Assembly (NCBI GenBank): GCA_024364805.1
Contig: CM044496.1
Location: 49,295,858-49,336,218, forward strand
DNA length: 40,361 nt
Direction of reading: 5' to 3'
Origin: Euprymna scolopes
Lineage: Eukaryota > Mollusca > Cephalopoda > Sepiida > Sepiolidae
Positions 10,513-21,394 of the stretch are shown one piece after another. The translations under genes and the position numbers were made by a program. Positions within the stretch are counted from its first letter, which is position 1. Each line of letters begins with the position of its first letter. Below the pieces are notes generated by a model. It made no database searches and was not told the DNA's origin. It saw only the letters and a list, made by a program, of their open reading frames with translations.

Positions 10513-10985
10513 ACTAGCGGATATATTTGGCGTTGCCAGGCATTAAACGTAATGTTAAATTCCTTAAAAAATGAATAAAAAAACGGAACGAAACTGAGAC
10601 ATGTGCATGCGAGTATTGTCTTTTCTAAACAGTTCACTTCTTGTAAGTGAAAGCATACTCGGGCTAAGATCAAAACCCAAATCTAAAGACAGCGAGTCAA
10701 GTACGATAATTATTAAGCCAGCTTGACACGATCTTTAAACAATGTTTTCAAACCTACTTATTCTTACCTTAAGGAAGTTCATAAACAGATAAAAATTCGA
10801 CTACCTTTAAGTACCAATTTTTCAATTTTACCTCTTAGCAGCCTTTTTTCCGGATGAAAATCGATTAAAAAGGTTTTTATACATGCCTGAATACCCTATA
10901 TACCAAATTTTAAGTTTGTAGATCAAAAGTTCATTGAGGTTGAGAGTTATCCTCACAGACACACACATTCTCATTATATATATTA
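10513..10985 (-). mobile_element. Non-autonomous Helitron, reverse orientation
   Basis: Opens with actagcggatatatttggcg and ttgccaggc (the reversed hairpin plus CTAGT terminus) and ends in cacagacacacacattc then AT-rich sequence (the reversed 5' end). The interior shares accaatttttcaattt, cagccttttttcc and tgaataccctata with the copy at 1848-2434. No coding capacity. Confidence 0.65.
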
Positions 10986-10989
10986 TTTT

Positions 10990-11890
10990 ACTTCAGTCGA
11001 AGTTCTCAGAAATCAAGAGGCCCACTACCTGGGGCTAATACTTGAACTCTATATGAGATACATAGATATTCAAATGTTTGATTAAAGTTCTTTACTTCTC
11101 AAACACTGAGTTTGTAAATAAATTGAAAACACTTTCCTCTCCCCAATTAACCATTTTCGTATGTTGTAGTATATTTTTCGTTTTTGTCTCTTGGTCTTAC
11201 TGAATTCTAGGACAAGAATTTATCTAGTCTGGTGGAGTATCCAGCTTCGTGCTATTACTTGAGGTAGCATCACTTGGAGAAGATGCACTATTCCTCGTAA
11301 AAGCTAATGTGGCTTAACCATAGAAAGGAGATCTTAATTTGGCTGCGAATACAAAATGTGATTTTGAATATTTGGACAGGTTTTACTTCTAGGGAAAAGT
11401 ATCCTCATGCCAGGTTGTTCTGACAAACTACTGTACAGAGTGACCTTAGACACTCGAGGTAGGCATTCAAATTCTCTCCATATATATGTTCTCCCCATAC
11501 ATGTTTTGAATTGACTATTATATTTCAAATCAAGTGCCAAGAAGTTATACAAAGCTATTGTTTGTTTGAAGTTGTTACAAGTTAATATTTATTTTAACTC
11601 CTACATTGAAGCATAAAAATAAGTGTTGACCCGTCAGATTTTTTTCAAATCACTGTTTTCACGAATGTTATATAAAATTAACCTAGAATAATGCTCCTCC
11701 CCCAAGTTAAAAATTCTACCACAAACCAAACAAAATTACAATAAACATCCCCAAAAATACTTGCACATTCACCATAAATTATTAAACTCAATTCCATATT
11801 ATAATGTACCTTAAAACTACAAAACAAAGATAAAAGCGCACACATTCGTCATATTAGCATATATGATCATGTTATAGCGTTTTACTCTAA
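10990..11890. other. No recognised gene or element
   Basis: AT-rich. A minus-strand frame (11334-11552) is open but matches no family that I know. Left unassigned. Confidence 0.4.
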
Positions 11891-11893
11891 GAT

Positions 11894-12120
11894 TCATCGT
11901 CGGGCATTGTCCGAGGCATCCCTAAGCTTCAAATCACAACATGCTTCGCTTAGCAGACAGTCTGGGAGGATGTGTGCGATAGTCTGCACATCGGTATAGC
12001 AGGGATATCGAGCGTTCTGTACATAGCCCCACTTGTGCAGGTTGTTACATATTTTTGCAACTTCGGTCGGGCCCGATTGAGTGCTACCCACTTTTCCGGA
12101 GGAGTTCAGAGACTGATGAT
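11894..12120 (-). pseudogene. LINE ORF2 C-terminal relic (HIL..C type)
   Basis: The minus-strand peptide contains ICNNLHKWGYVQNARYPCYT, then DVQTIAHILPDCLLSEACCD. The pattern KWG.....C....QT..HIL..C is the cysteine/histidine motif found near the C-terminus of many RTE/Jockey-like LINE polymerases. The piece is short and diverged; the plus-strand ORF at 11972 is its shadow. Confidence 0.5.
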
Positions 12121-13440
12121 AATACGAAATCTACATAAATTGAAATATACTTTACGATCGGCCGATGTGCTAGTATATATTTGTAACTTCGCGCTTATAA
12201 ATTTTCACCCAAACCTTTTTTAGGAAGATGATTTAATATATTTTTTTAAAAAGTTTTTTTTTTTTTTCCCAAATCGTCTTGGTATGGAAATTCTGGCTGA
12301 CACAAGTTCATAATAAATTTTGTAACGATAATCAAAATTATCTTTAGCAAATTCCCGTATTTATTTTGAGTTGTTTTCTTATTTGATCACTCATAAACGG
12401 CAACATTAAATGTTAGGATTATGAACTTTATGAACTTTTTCCCTTCTCGCTGTGTTATGTGAGGCGCATTGTACAATTTTATCGTTCTTTCTCTCATCTC
12501 ATTGTCTCGCTGTCTTTTAAGTCAAACGATAGAAGTGAAGATGTCTATTTACGTGTCACCCAATGAGAACAAAATTAGACACAACGTTGTTTTTTATACG
12601 AGAAATATCCAGCGCCACACAAAAGAAGCAGTTTGAATGAGATAAAATCAATTTGTGGTTTTGTTGTACAGCATATCAACCCTTTTTTTCCGGTTATTTA
12701 ATGCTTAATCCGGTCATTTTGGAAAACAAGTTTCGGCGCATTAGAGTCCAGGTAACCGGTATCTTTAGACAATCTGATAGGACAAAATAAAAAAAAAAAC
12801 TACTCCAGTGAAGAAGTACTCGTCTGAGGACAGAACATAAACTATATCTTAATCTTAACTTTATGGTTAACGAGATGCAAGCTTCAATAGAAAAAAAATA
12901 CGTTAGCCATACAAAATAGGAATAAACTTCTTAAGTAGTTTAAATTAATGACAAGCAAATGGACGGCTTTTCTTTCACTTTCGCAAAGAAGCTGTATCAG
13001 TTTTATAATTATTTACTTAAGGATAGTCTACGAGCAGAATAAGTATTAATTATAACTTAGAATTGTGTTGGACCTAATTTTCTTAAAATGTGGAAGATGC
13101 TTCCATTAAGGTTAATCAAAACTGATTTGTATAAAGGAAATTAAGTTGCATTACACGAAGCAAGAACAAAATATAGGTTAGGGAAATAAGACAAAAAAGA
13201 AGAGGAATATGTTTGGTTTCTTAATCGAATTTCTTTTTTCTGAAACTCACTGAATAAAAGTTAATTTAAAAATAAGCTAAAAAGAAAATGTTTAACAAGA
13301 TAAAATTGGCTTTCTTAAATTATACGAAACTTTGCTGCTTCTAACTTTATTTGTATGACGCGCTACAAATCGACAAATGGATTTCACAAGCCGTGTTTTA
13401 AACTGAAGATAACATTAGATAAACGAAGCGTTAATTATCT
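12121..13440. other. No recognised gene or element
   Basis: AT-rich single-copy-looking sequence with poly-T and poly-A runs; no coding frame and no repeat recognised. Confidence 0.4.
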
Positions 13441-13449
13441 CACAAAAAC

Positions 13450-13690
13450 AGATACACGTATACACATCAGCACATATTGTTGAATAGGGGTATATGTTAC
13501 ATGCATCTAAGTTGTGTATATGCATATACATACGCGTGTGTATGCTTGCACGTATGTGTGTGTATGTTTGCAAATATCTGTGCGCATGTATGCGTGTAAA
13601 TATCTGTGTGTGTATATGCATGTAAATACACGTGTTTATGTATATATGTATGTATGTGTGGATGTCTGTGTTAATGTGGGTGTATGTATA
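13450..13690 (+). repeat. Degenerate TG/TATG-rich simple sequence
   Basis: Long stretch of alternating purine-pyrimidine built from tgtatg-, tgcatg- and tgtgtg-like pieces. Open frames on both strands here (rich in Tyr/Thr/His or Val/Cys/Tyr) are artefacts of the repeat. Such sequence can adopt Z-DNA, though no function is implied. Confidence 0.85.
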
Positions 13691-13792
13691 CATTTCCACA
13701 TATTATAGTTCATCCAAGTTACTGACCTCTTAAGTATGAAAATGCCATACTCTGATATGGCAACATTTCTTCCTCTCATTGACTATACACTT

Positions 13793-13918
13793 TATATATA
13801 ATATATATTATATATAATATATTATATATATTATATATATATATTATATATATTATATATAATATACATATTATATATAATATATATTATATATAATATA
13901 TATATTATATATAATATA
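13793..13918. repeat. (AT/TAATAT)n simple repeat
   Basis: AT-only sequence of tatataat-type units flanking the left end of the Helitron at 13919. A similar tract flanks its right end (14340-14401). Confidence 0.95.
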
Positions 13919-14339
13919 TCTATATATCTATAAAAGTGAACGTGTCTGTCTGTGTACATTTCCCTACGCAATAAATCTGTCAATTTTTAGTCTATAGACT
14001 CGAAATTTGAAATACCGGGTACTGCGATTTGGGAAAATCGATGTGACGGGTGTCAGCCAGAAATTTGGCTGTTAAGGGGTCAAATTTCAACGATTTGACC
14101 TTTAAGAACTCTACCAAACTCCTCCGACAATTTTGAGTCTAGACACTTGAAATTTTAGATTTAGGTTCCTTGAACCTGGATCTAACTTAATAACTTGATT
14201 TGAGCCCGAAACAATAAATTTTAAGGGGTCATAATAGGGGTCAAAGTTTAAAAAAAATAACCATTTTTTTTTGTTTTTTTGCTTTTTTTGCACAGCATAC
14301 ACCTCCAAACACCCGAGCAACGCCGGACACCCCTGCTAG
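13919..14339 (+). mobile_element. Non-autonomous Helitron with both ends
   Basis: 5' end TC at 13919-13920 (tctatatatctataaaagtg then gaacgtgtctgtctgtg), preceded by A. 3' end: a GC-rich hairpin-capable ccgagcaacgccgg, then acacccctgctag (CTAG 14336-14339), followed by T. Both ends and the A|T insertion site fit Helitrons. The 421-bp body has no coding sequence and aligns in opposite orientation with 22747-23665. It sits inside an AT microsatellite. Confidence 0.75.
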
Positions 14340-14401
14340 TATATTATATATAATATATATATATTATATATAATATATAATATATTATATATAATATATA
14401 T
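14340..14401. repeat. (AT/TAATAT)n simple repeat
   Basis: Right-hand portion of the AT tract into which the Helitron inserted. Confidence 0.95.
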
Positions 14402-14917
14402 GTGTATGTACGAGAGAGAAAGAGAGAATATATATATATATACACTAAAGTAAATAGACGCCCTTGTTTTCATTAAAAAGACGTGAAAGTATCATGATGG
14501 ACTTGCGCGAGAAATGTATGATTCTATGCATTGGACACCCACCTAATTAAAAGTTGAAAGTTAAATCTCAAGGTTTGCGACATCTGATGTTGATTAACTC
14601 ACATTTGAATTTGCCTCTAATATGGCTTCTCTGAAACTCGGACTTCTAATGCTTCCGAGGCCAATGACCATGCTTAAATGTAATATAAGTAAATAGATAG
14701 CTGAAACACAAAAATGTAAATTAGCACAACAAATTGAAGTTTCATACATTTGCTGCTGCTGCTGTTAAGCACAGTTTATTCATTGTGCATGAATCAGATT
14801 TCATTTTTGTTATACGTTTATCCGATATCTTTCTCATTCAAATTCTGTCTAGAAAGACAGCATGTAATTACGAGAGGAATTACGTGAAAGTTGTTAACAT
14901 CCTCAATTGAAAGTGGT

Positions 14918-15005
14918 TCTGTGAAACGGACTGGATTCGAACTTGAGACACTAAGGTTGTCAGTTCATGTCGTTAACCACATCGCCACTCTCATCCCTCC
15001 TTTAT
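14918..15005 (-). mobile_element. tRNA-derived SINE
   Basis: On the minus strand, tggcgatgtggttaacgac (A-box) is followed by aagttcgaatccagt (B-box), the internal Pol III promoter of a tRNA-derived SINE. It aligns along its whole head with the plus-strand SINE at 30028-30115, so both belong to one family. The non-tRNA body and tail are not delimited. Confidence 0.7.
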
Positions 15006-15264
15006 CGCCGATTGATATAGCTATGAGTGGAGGGGAGAAGGAGAACGATTACTCCCGCACTCCTGATGCGACATAAGATGAAATACTACTGACAGATCTA
15101 GTTATACGAGTGCAGGTCATTTTTTTTGTACACTGCTTTTTCTTGCCTTGACAGATTATAAATCGACTTCGCAATCTAGAAGGGAGGCGATTATTTCTAT
15201 TTATCACAAAACTATGCTAATCTTTATCTATAGTTATATACAAAATGTTTGACTAAATTCTAAT

Positions 15265-15350
15265 CTCTGGTTTCTCTTTGAAATCTGCACAAATTAAAAT
15301 ATATTTAAATATATTTTACGACCGAGCAATGCCGGGCACTCAGCTAATAC
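15265..15350 (+). mobile_element. Helitron 3' end fragment
   Basis: gaaatctgcacaaattaaaa, then ttacgaccgagcaatgccgg and gcactcagctaat. The terminal hairpin-capable CCG...CGG and the CTAA ending match the other Helitron 3' ends here. A 5' end was not identified. Confidence 0.45.
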
Positions 15351-15489
15351 AATATGAGATCAAAGAACAAAACTGAGTTAAGCAACTATTTAAAGTTAAC
15401 CTACTTTTAATTATAAAGAACCTTGTACAACAAACAATAATGTTTGTAAATTCGTTTCAGATAGTCTTTCGATATTAAACTACTTCTGG

Positions 15490-15491
<2 letters not shown>

Positions 15492-15533
<42 letters not shown>
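15492..15533. repeat. (AT)n microsatellite
   Basis: Pure AT run adjoining the left end of a mariner; mariner inserts at TA, so the AT run is a natural target. Confidence 0.97.
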
Positions 15534-15536
<3 letters not shown>

Positions 15537-16396
15537 ATGTGCCTTAAATAAGTTTCCGAACTCTTCTGTACAGACATTTATAATTGTTATAAACTCTTGA
15601 AAATTCAGTATGTTATTATTATACATACTATGAAATAACTTTTATAATACCAAGTTCAAATGAACAGCTAAAGCAGGAATTGGAATACACCCTACTAAAG
15701 CCTGATTGTCACACCTGGTGAATTTCAAAATGCTTCAGGCTGTCGATGGACCATCTTGCGCAAATCGGGAATTAGTTTTTGAGTGGCATAAAAGATTTAA
15801 GGAAAGCAGGGAATCTGAGAGGGATGAGGAGAGGAGTGGGAAGACGAACGAAGTCAGGACACTAGAGTAAATTGGTCAAATAAAGAATTTCATGGCCAAG
15901 GACCGTCGTGTGTCTATAGAGACAATGGATAAGGGCTGTCATGTGTCTATAGAGACAATAAGTGCACAGTTTGATGTCAGTATGGAAACTATATACACAA
16001 TTACTCACGAGGAATGGAAAATGCAAAAGATTTGCGCGAAGTTTACCCCAAGGATGCTCAGTCTATTTGACCAAAATGGGCGTCCAGACAGTTCCTCACC
16101 CTCCCTATAGTCCAGACCTTGCTCCCTGTGACTTTTGGTTATTCCCTAAGCTCAAGGAAAACTTTAGAACGTTGTCGTTATGAGACAATTGAGGAAATGA
16201 AAAAGACTGTTACGACGGTGAAGTACATGCTCACACAAGAGGACTTGCATGGGGTCTTCCAAAAGTCGTTGGAACGGTACAAAAAGTGCATTGCAGCCGG
16301 AAGAGATTACTTCGAAGAGGACTAAAGTTTCGTGTGTACTATCAATAAAATTACACATACAAAAAAAGGCTAGACACTTATTGAAGACACCTCGTA
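15534..16396 (+). mobile_element. Mariner-like element with deleted transposase
   Basis: Left end aagatgtgccttaaataag; right end, reversed, begins cgaggtgtcttcaataag, a matching terminal repeat pair next to TA. The transposase remains begin near 15730 (a SCANRELVFEWHKRFKES block, helix-turn-helix region) and continue with KICAKFTPRML at about 16026-16060. They then jump to PPYSPDLAPCDFWLFPKLKE (about 16102-16161; this holds the third catalytic Asp region) and finish LERYKKCIAAGRDYFEED-stop at 16324. The block around the first catalytic Asp is missing, and the DNARPH region is degraded to DQNGRPD. Frame changes separate the pieces, so the element is dead. Confidence 0.85.
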
Positions 16397-16696
16397 TTGA
16401 ATGTGGATAGTTAGATTCGGGAAAGAAATCAATTTTCGCGATTAAAATATTTGATTCCAAATCAATTAGTAATGCGATATCAAGTGGTTTTCCTAACCTG
16501 CTGTGTCTTTTTAACACACAGAATAGCCTCGAGAACCTAACAGCTCTCTTACTAAAAACAGCTAAAATGTATTGTGGAATGTATTGCTTTAATTAAAACT
16601 TCACGCTTTTGTTATAATGCAATAAGGTACTCAATATTGATTTTAACAAGTTTCAAATAATAAATATTGATTAGTACGTTTGCATCTAATTTTTAA

Positions 16697-17160
16697 GTGG
16701 AGTACTAGTCACACCTTGATTTTATTTCAACGTTTCGTCTGATATCACCTCCGACCTTCAGCTACGTTTGTCGAACTGAACTCTTTATTTAATCACGGGG
16801 TACAGTGTTCTCATACCGCCTCAGTTATAACCGGTTAGAAATATAAGTAACTATTTTATTTTTCCAAACTAATTGCTCCTATTGGACATGTGGCGTAACA
16901 TAAGTGTTAAGTAATAATAGATTCTAAATGATTTCCATCTGAATAATAAAAACTTGATGTCTATCCGATTGTTGCTAACGAAACTAATAGATTACATTTA
17001 CTCTCATAGATGAAATAAGGGGTTCAGTTAAGAAATTCTATATAAATTTTAGAGTTTGACACGACGTATATGAAAGAGGTCGATGATTACACCGACCATA
17101 CCGTTGTTAGAATAATATTCAAGATGAAAATAATAGTTGGAATAATCCAATTAAGTAAAT
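16697..17160. repeat. Fold-back element 1 (diverged inverted arms)
   Basis: The left arm (about 16697-16822, read reversed) and the right arm (about 17013-17160) share gttcagtt, an aaacgt-type core and a downstream aatagt-type phrase. The reversed left arm contains a gtc/gac hairpin before gaaacgttg. The right arm contains ggtcg...cgacc before the degraded core ataccgttgt. The arms are much diverged and the central 190 bp is unrelated. No coding sequence. Confidence 0.6.
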
Positions 17161-17419
17161 TACCGATCTTTAATGAAAATCCTAAAAATTACAAAATAAT
17201 TGAATAATTTAATAAAAAAAAACCCTATAAAAATTGAATGCAATACGTAAAAAACAAACAAACAAAAAAAAAAAAACGACATAAAAGTTCAGATTTTCCA
17301 TTTCCGTAGATCATTTATTATCGAGACGAGTAACTAGAGTTATGTTCGTTCGAAAAGAGGTTTAGTTTACTAAATATCCAAATCAGTCATAAATCACGGA
17401 TGAAAAAAAAAAAGCGTAT

Positions 17420-17945
17420 TATTTAGATTCTTTCGACTATTGTTCTCATCTTGAGTGTCATTTTCACAACGTTTCTGTCTATGTAATGGCGACCTTCTTT
17501 AGATGTATTTTGTCGAACTCGGCATTCGTATTGGATTTCGAACAGAACACTTTATTTACTAATCAGGGGTAGCATGTTCTCGTTCCATCGGCCATGACTG
17601 GATAGAGGTCCTAAGTAATTCGCAATTACATTTTTAGTATTGAAACTTCAACCTTCAGGAGAATATCAATTTTACAATTGATGTTTCCAAGTACCCTAAC
17701 CCCTGCGCCACGGGTACTTATTGTGACCTACCGAAAAATACTATTGCGAATTACTTAGACCCTCTATCCAGTCATAGCTGATGGAAAAAGAGCATGTTAC
17801 CTCCGTAAATAAAGGGTTCCGTTCGAAATTCTTGTTCGACTAGATACATCAGATAGTCGGAGGTTACATCGACTGAAACGTTGTAAAAAAAAACCCACTC
17901 AAAATGAAAACAATAGTCCGAAAAATCCAAATAATACGAATAATC
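17420..17945. repeat. Fold-back element 2 (about 200-bp inverted arms)
   Basis: Left arm about 17420-17625 and right arm about 17741-17945 are inverted copies. Shared phrases, left reversed against right, include cctaagtaattcgcaat/attgcgaattactta, gttcgac...atacatc, gaaacgttgt and aacaatagtcc/aacaatagtcg. The loop (about 17626-17740) has its own palindromic agtaccc/gggtact. The right arm carries agtcg...cgact before gaaacgttgt, the left gtc...gac. It is the same family as 16697-17160 and 27237-27565. Confidence 0.75.
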
Positions 17946-19020
17946 AATCTTCATCAAAAAATTCAGAAACGATTGAAAAAACGTTTGCGAAAAAAAATGC
18001 ATTACATGATAATTTTCATTGAAAACATCTATCTTAAAATCAGCCTTATCTGTTCTGAAAAATAACTTATTTCTCTCTGGCGCTGTCCAACCTTACAATA
18101 TTATAAATAATTTAAAACGCAAAAACGTATTCTTTAATCCTGCGAATAAGCTTTTGAAATTCGTCCTACTTAAAATTTTTATTTATTTAATTCAATCAAT
18201 GAAAGCTATCATTTTATGACCCCCCCCCAAAAAAAAAACAGAAATAAATTAGAACAATCAATTTCCTAACATTCAAATCCGTATCAGAGCTGATATTGCT
18301 AGAAAGAAAACTTTGGAATTGTGCTGCTCCTTGCCGCTTCGTATGTGAAGAGTTGGTCACCATATGTAGTTTGACAAAACTAAGCTGTTTAGACACTAGC
18401 AGTTTGGACTAGAAAGAAGTACAAGCAAAGCTTAAACAGATATCGTGTTTCCTCAATGTTTGTCGAGGCTTGTTAACACAAAAGTTAGCGAACGGAAGAT
18501 AATGGGATTGAAGTCATAAAATCCATCAAACAATAAACTTGGTAATCTACAATATGTGTTGCAAAATCTATCCAACATTGCAAGAAAATTGCGTCTGTTG
18601 AACTCATTTTTTTACTGTCTAAAATGTGTATAAGGATTAAAAGGAATTAGAATACAGATTTAAAGTAAAAACTATTTTATTTCGAAAGCAAAATATTAAT
18701 TCCCTATAAATAGGACACAGGATATATGTGATATATTTTAGAAATCGAAGGCTAAACACTCAAAATAGAATTTATACATTATGGTAAAGAGAAAAGCAGT
18801 TCACACAAAGAGTTACATGGCGCTTTTGGCAATATACTTGTGGCTTACTACTATAAGACTCACTAACACACACACACACAATTTTTAAGGTTTTCACATG
18901 TAACGTTATCGTTACATTTAAAGTCGGACCCGACGTCGTGTATGAAAGTTTCACAAAGAAACAAAGCAAAGAAATTAGACATTTTTACTTGAAAGAAAGA
19001 CATTTATTACAGATCGTTTC
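17946..19020. other. No recognised gene or element
   Basis: AT-rich; contains homopolymer C and A runs near 18220 and an AC run near 18868. Short open frames only, none with recognisable similarity. Confidence 0.4.
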
Positions 19021-19157
19021 CACACCAAGCCGCCTGACACGTATTTTCAAAGCCAGCGACAATATGGTCGTCCGAAAATCTTACTGAAAGTTCTGAAGAC
19101 AAATGAGTATTGTATGCTGTTTAAAATTTCCGTCTTGCTGCCACGTGGTTAAAAATG

Positions 19158-19196
19158 CGTGTCGATACGCGCTTTTAGTTCTCCCGTATCGACACG
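19158..19196. repeat. 12-bp perfect inverted repeat with 15-nt loop
   Basis: cgtgtcgatacg (19158-19169) is perfectly complementary to cgtatcgacacg (19185-19196). It would form a stable stem in RNA or a cruciform in DNA. It lies about 50 bp upstream of a full CRE palindrome. Confidence 0.85.
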
Positions 19197-19245
19197 TGCT
19201 GTTTTTCTTTCGACTTTTCTTTTTCCTTCTTTCTTCGATCCAGCT

Positions 19246-19255
19246 GTGACGTCAC
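19246..19255. promoter_or_regulatory. CRE-like palindrome gtgacgtcac
   Basis: Contains the exact 8-bp CREB/ATF site TGACGTCA. It precedes the repeat at 19277-19392. Without an identified transcript its role is unknown; it may be the promoter of the mobile element that this region seems to belong to. Confidence 0.4.
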
Positions 19256-19276
19256 GCTTGCACCACGGCATGTGTG

Positions 19277-19392
19277 TCAGTGACTTCGTTATACAACTCT
19301 CGGAGAGAAGTTGATGAATATAGATCAATTTATCCTTTCTCCAGAGGAATTATACACCCGCTGGAACCAATCCTCAAGGAGAACCGAATGAA
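19277..19392 (+). repeat. Interspersed repeat, copy 1
   Basis: Shares about 100 bp with 22628-22729, including gagagaagttgat, ccctttctcc-like sequence, aattatacaccc and ccaatcctcaaggagaaccg. No coding sequence is visible. I cannot assign the family. Sequence to about 19860 continues without a recognisable gene. Confidence 0.75.
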
Positions 19393-19875
19393 GGAGACAA
19401 AAGGAAAATAAGCGACCACATCGATACTGGAAGTGACGAAGATTATTACCTACAGCAGTTCTATACTCTATTTATCGGTCCTGAATGCATAGATAGGACC
19501 CAGAGACGAAGCCACAACACCCTAAATATCAAATCACCTCACCTGAAATACAGAACACACCACACTCCACATGAAAATCGATACTGGGGAATCCGGCAAC
19601 ACACTTTCGCCGAAAACTTTCTTAATTCTGTTACTCTGTTTACACGTGAAACTCACCTCATACGAATGGTTAGCGAATTCTAGGTCTTGGAACTATCAAG
19701 CAACAAGGACCATTACAAAAACTTACACAAACACAACCTCATGACGAACAGCCGAAACTGGACATGTATTCAACAGTAAGAAGTTTTTCACCAAGCAACT
19801 CAGTATATCTTTTTTGAAAACAGACTCGTACGACTAAACTAGGGGAATGTTATAGTATCGCAGATACTATTGGCC

Positions 19876-19915
19876 CCGGATTGCCTCGGACCAGATGTAA
19901 CATTTACTAGCCTAG
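19876..19915 (-). mobile_element. Degraded Helitron 3' end (reverse)
   Basis: actattggccccggattgcc followed by tcggaccagatgt resembles the reversed Helitron terminus at 22746 (actagcagttccgctcggat then ttgctcggaccctatgt). Short and uncertain. Confidence 0.3.
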
Positions 19916-20062
19916 CGTGCTTTCCTGAATTAAGTTGTATCATGCTCGTTCTATTGTTCGGCTACCAGAAAAGTCTGACGAGTCGCACAACGATGTTAAC
20001 TCTACATAGGTCTAAACGCTTCTGCCTCCCCCAGCAACCTGTTTTATGATGTCCGGGCGCAC

Positions 20063-20097
20063 CTCAAAAAATCACGTCGGAGACGTGATTTTTTGAG
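20063..20097. repeat. Perfect 16-bp hairpin, 3-nt loop
   Basis: ctcaaaaaatcacgtc (20063-20078) and gacgtgattttttgag (20082-20097) are exact reverse complements separated by gga. The near-absence of a loop and lack of any mismatch suggest either a recent origin by template switching or a maintained structure. It is not a Rho-independent terminator context, since this is a eukaryote. Confidence 0.9.
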
Positions 20098-20293
20098 AAC
20101 TGTGCGAGACCGTGGATATTAAAAAACCATGATCGCTATCTTGGCTCTTTTCGTTTTTCCTTCTCAGCCCACAGGACAGATATACACGAGCACGTTTTTG
20201 CGGTAAGCCTCCTCTATTTTCCTCACAATTTTTTAAAACTAAATACCAAGAATTATGACTTCAAAAAGCATTTCCAGATAAACCGTGAGGACA

Positions 20294-20398
20294 TATAGTA
20301 CCAGGCATCCCCGAATGGTCATCCATTTAGTACTGATCAAGCCCGACGTCGCTTAACTTCACTGACTCAATGGGAACCGGTGCCATAACACCGGTAAT
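20294..20398 (-). pseudogene. 5S rRNA-derived sequence
   Basis: On the minus strand the segment reads ggcaccggttccc, then gtgaagttaagcgacgtcgg, gcttgatcagtactaaatgg and atgaccattcggg, ending gatgcctggtactat. These are successive blocks of eukaryotic 5S rRNA (cacCGGTTCtCGTC, GAAGTTAAGC, GTCGGGC, TTAGTACTtGGATGGGTGACC, GGGAATACCAGGTGC), including the internal A-box and C-box region of the TFIIIA promoter. Scattered substitutions, and a 5' end that differs from 5S, mean it is a pseudogene or the head of a 5S-derived SINE. No SINE tail was recognised. Confidence 0.8.
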
Positions 20399-21060
20399 CT
20401 ATTGTATTAGTCATCTTGAGAAGAGACTTCAACTAGTACTATTATAGATAAGACATCCATAATATTTGAAGGCTCCGCAGTGTTATGTATGCAAATACGT
20501 TTTCATATTTCAATTACATTCTCTGCTTTACAGCATTTTTATTAAAAGCAATATATGAATATTAAAGATAAACATTTCTGAAAGCGTTATTGAACTTTGT
20601 CTTCGCATAAAACATGACAGATGTCAGAGTTTAGTGTTGTTTTTTTTTAAAGAAAGGAAAAAAGCTAATCAATATATATTAATAATATCTCCCTTGTTCT
20701 GTTGCAGCTGACACGGCCGTAAAGGGTCATTGGCACCGAGTCTGGCTTGCATTTTAAGAAGCTTAGTTTGTTTTGGCGCCATTACATACGAAAGGGGAGA
20801 TTATCGATATTCGCTCAAACGCAATCGTGGCAGGAGAAAAAGAATTTTATGAATATAAGTCTTTTTTGGTAATATTCCAAGTTGGGCCATTGATTAGCCC
20901 CACTTAGACACAATAGCTAATAGCCATTCTGTTTGCCGTTTATATATATAAGAATACAGCGCTATTAGCAATATTCTTGGCCTTATGATAAACAATGTAT
21001 TCACCATGTTCTTTGACACTCTTTTATAGATAAATAGCAACCATTAGATACCAATTTGGT
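20399..21060. other. No recognised gene or element
   Basis: AT-rich with poly-T and poly-A runs; the gtcattggcaccgagtctgg phrase near 20728 is GC-richer but was not identified. Confidence 0.35.
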
Positions 21061-21233
21061 AAGGTTACGTTAAAAGGATGGATACGAGGTTAGTCGCCTT
21101 CGAGCAAGGCGAATAATATGGGATATAACTTGTATGCATAGACAGCCTACATATGTCTGTAGAAATCTAGGCAATATAGTGAGGTATGTGTAAAACAGGA
21201 GACTAAGGTTACGTTGAAAGGATGGATACGAAG
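21061..21233 (+). repeat. 30-bp direct repeat, 143 bp apart
   Basis: aaggttacgtt.aaaggatgg followed by atacga occurs at 21061-21090 and again at about 21204-21233, differing at a few positions. It indicates a tandem duplication of about 143 bp; the units between have diverged. Family unknown. Confidence 0.8.
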
Positions 21234-21394
21234 TGTCGAGTGAATGTATAACAGTTGGGATAACTGGGGCGGTTATCAGGGAAACTTAAGAGAAAAACAA
21301 TAAACCGAAAAGAATCAGGATGTACTTTAGAGAACAGGAGGATTTATATGTGCGTATGCTTTTTTTTACACGGTGGTCACCACTTATCAAGGCC

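Noticed and set aside
13415-13708. Open frames on both strands rich in Tyr/His/Thr or Val/Cys
   Set aside because: They follow a TG/TATG simple repeat and have no non-repetitive content.
14918-15005. Genuine tRNA gene
   Set aside because: A and B boxes are present but the arms do not pair into a full cloverleaf and a sister copy with the same layout exists at 30028, as expected of a SINE.
20294-20398. Functional 5S rRNA gene
   Set aside because: Scattered substitutions, altered 5' end and no clean T-run terminator right after the 3' end on the minus strand.
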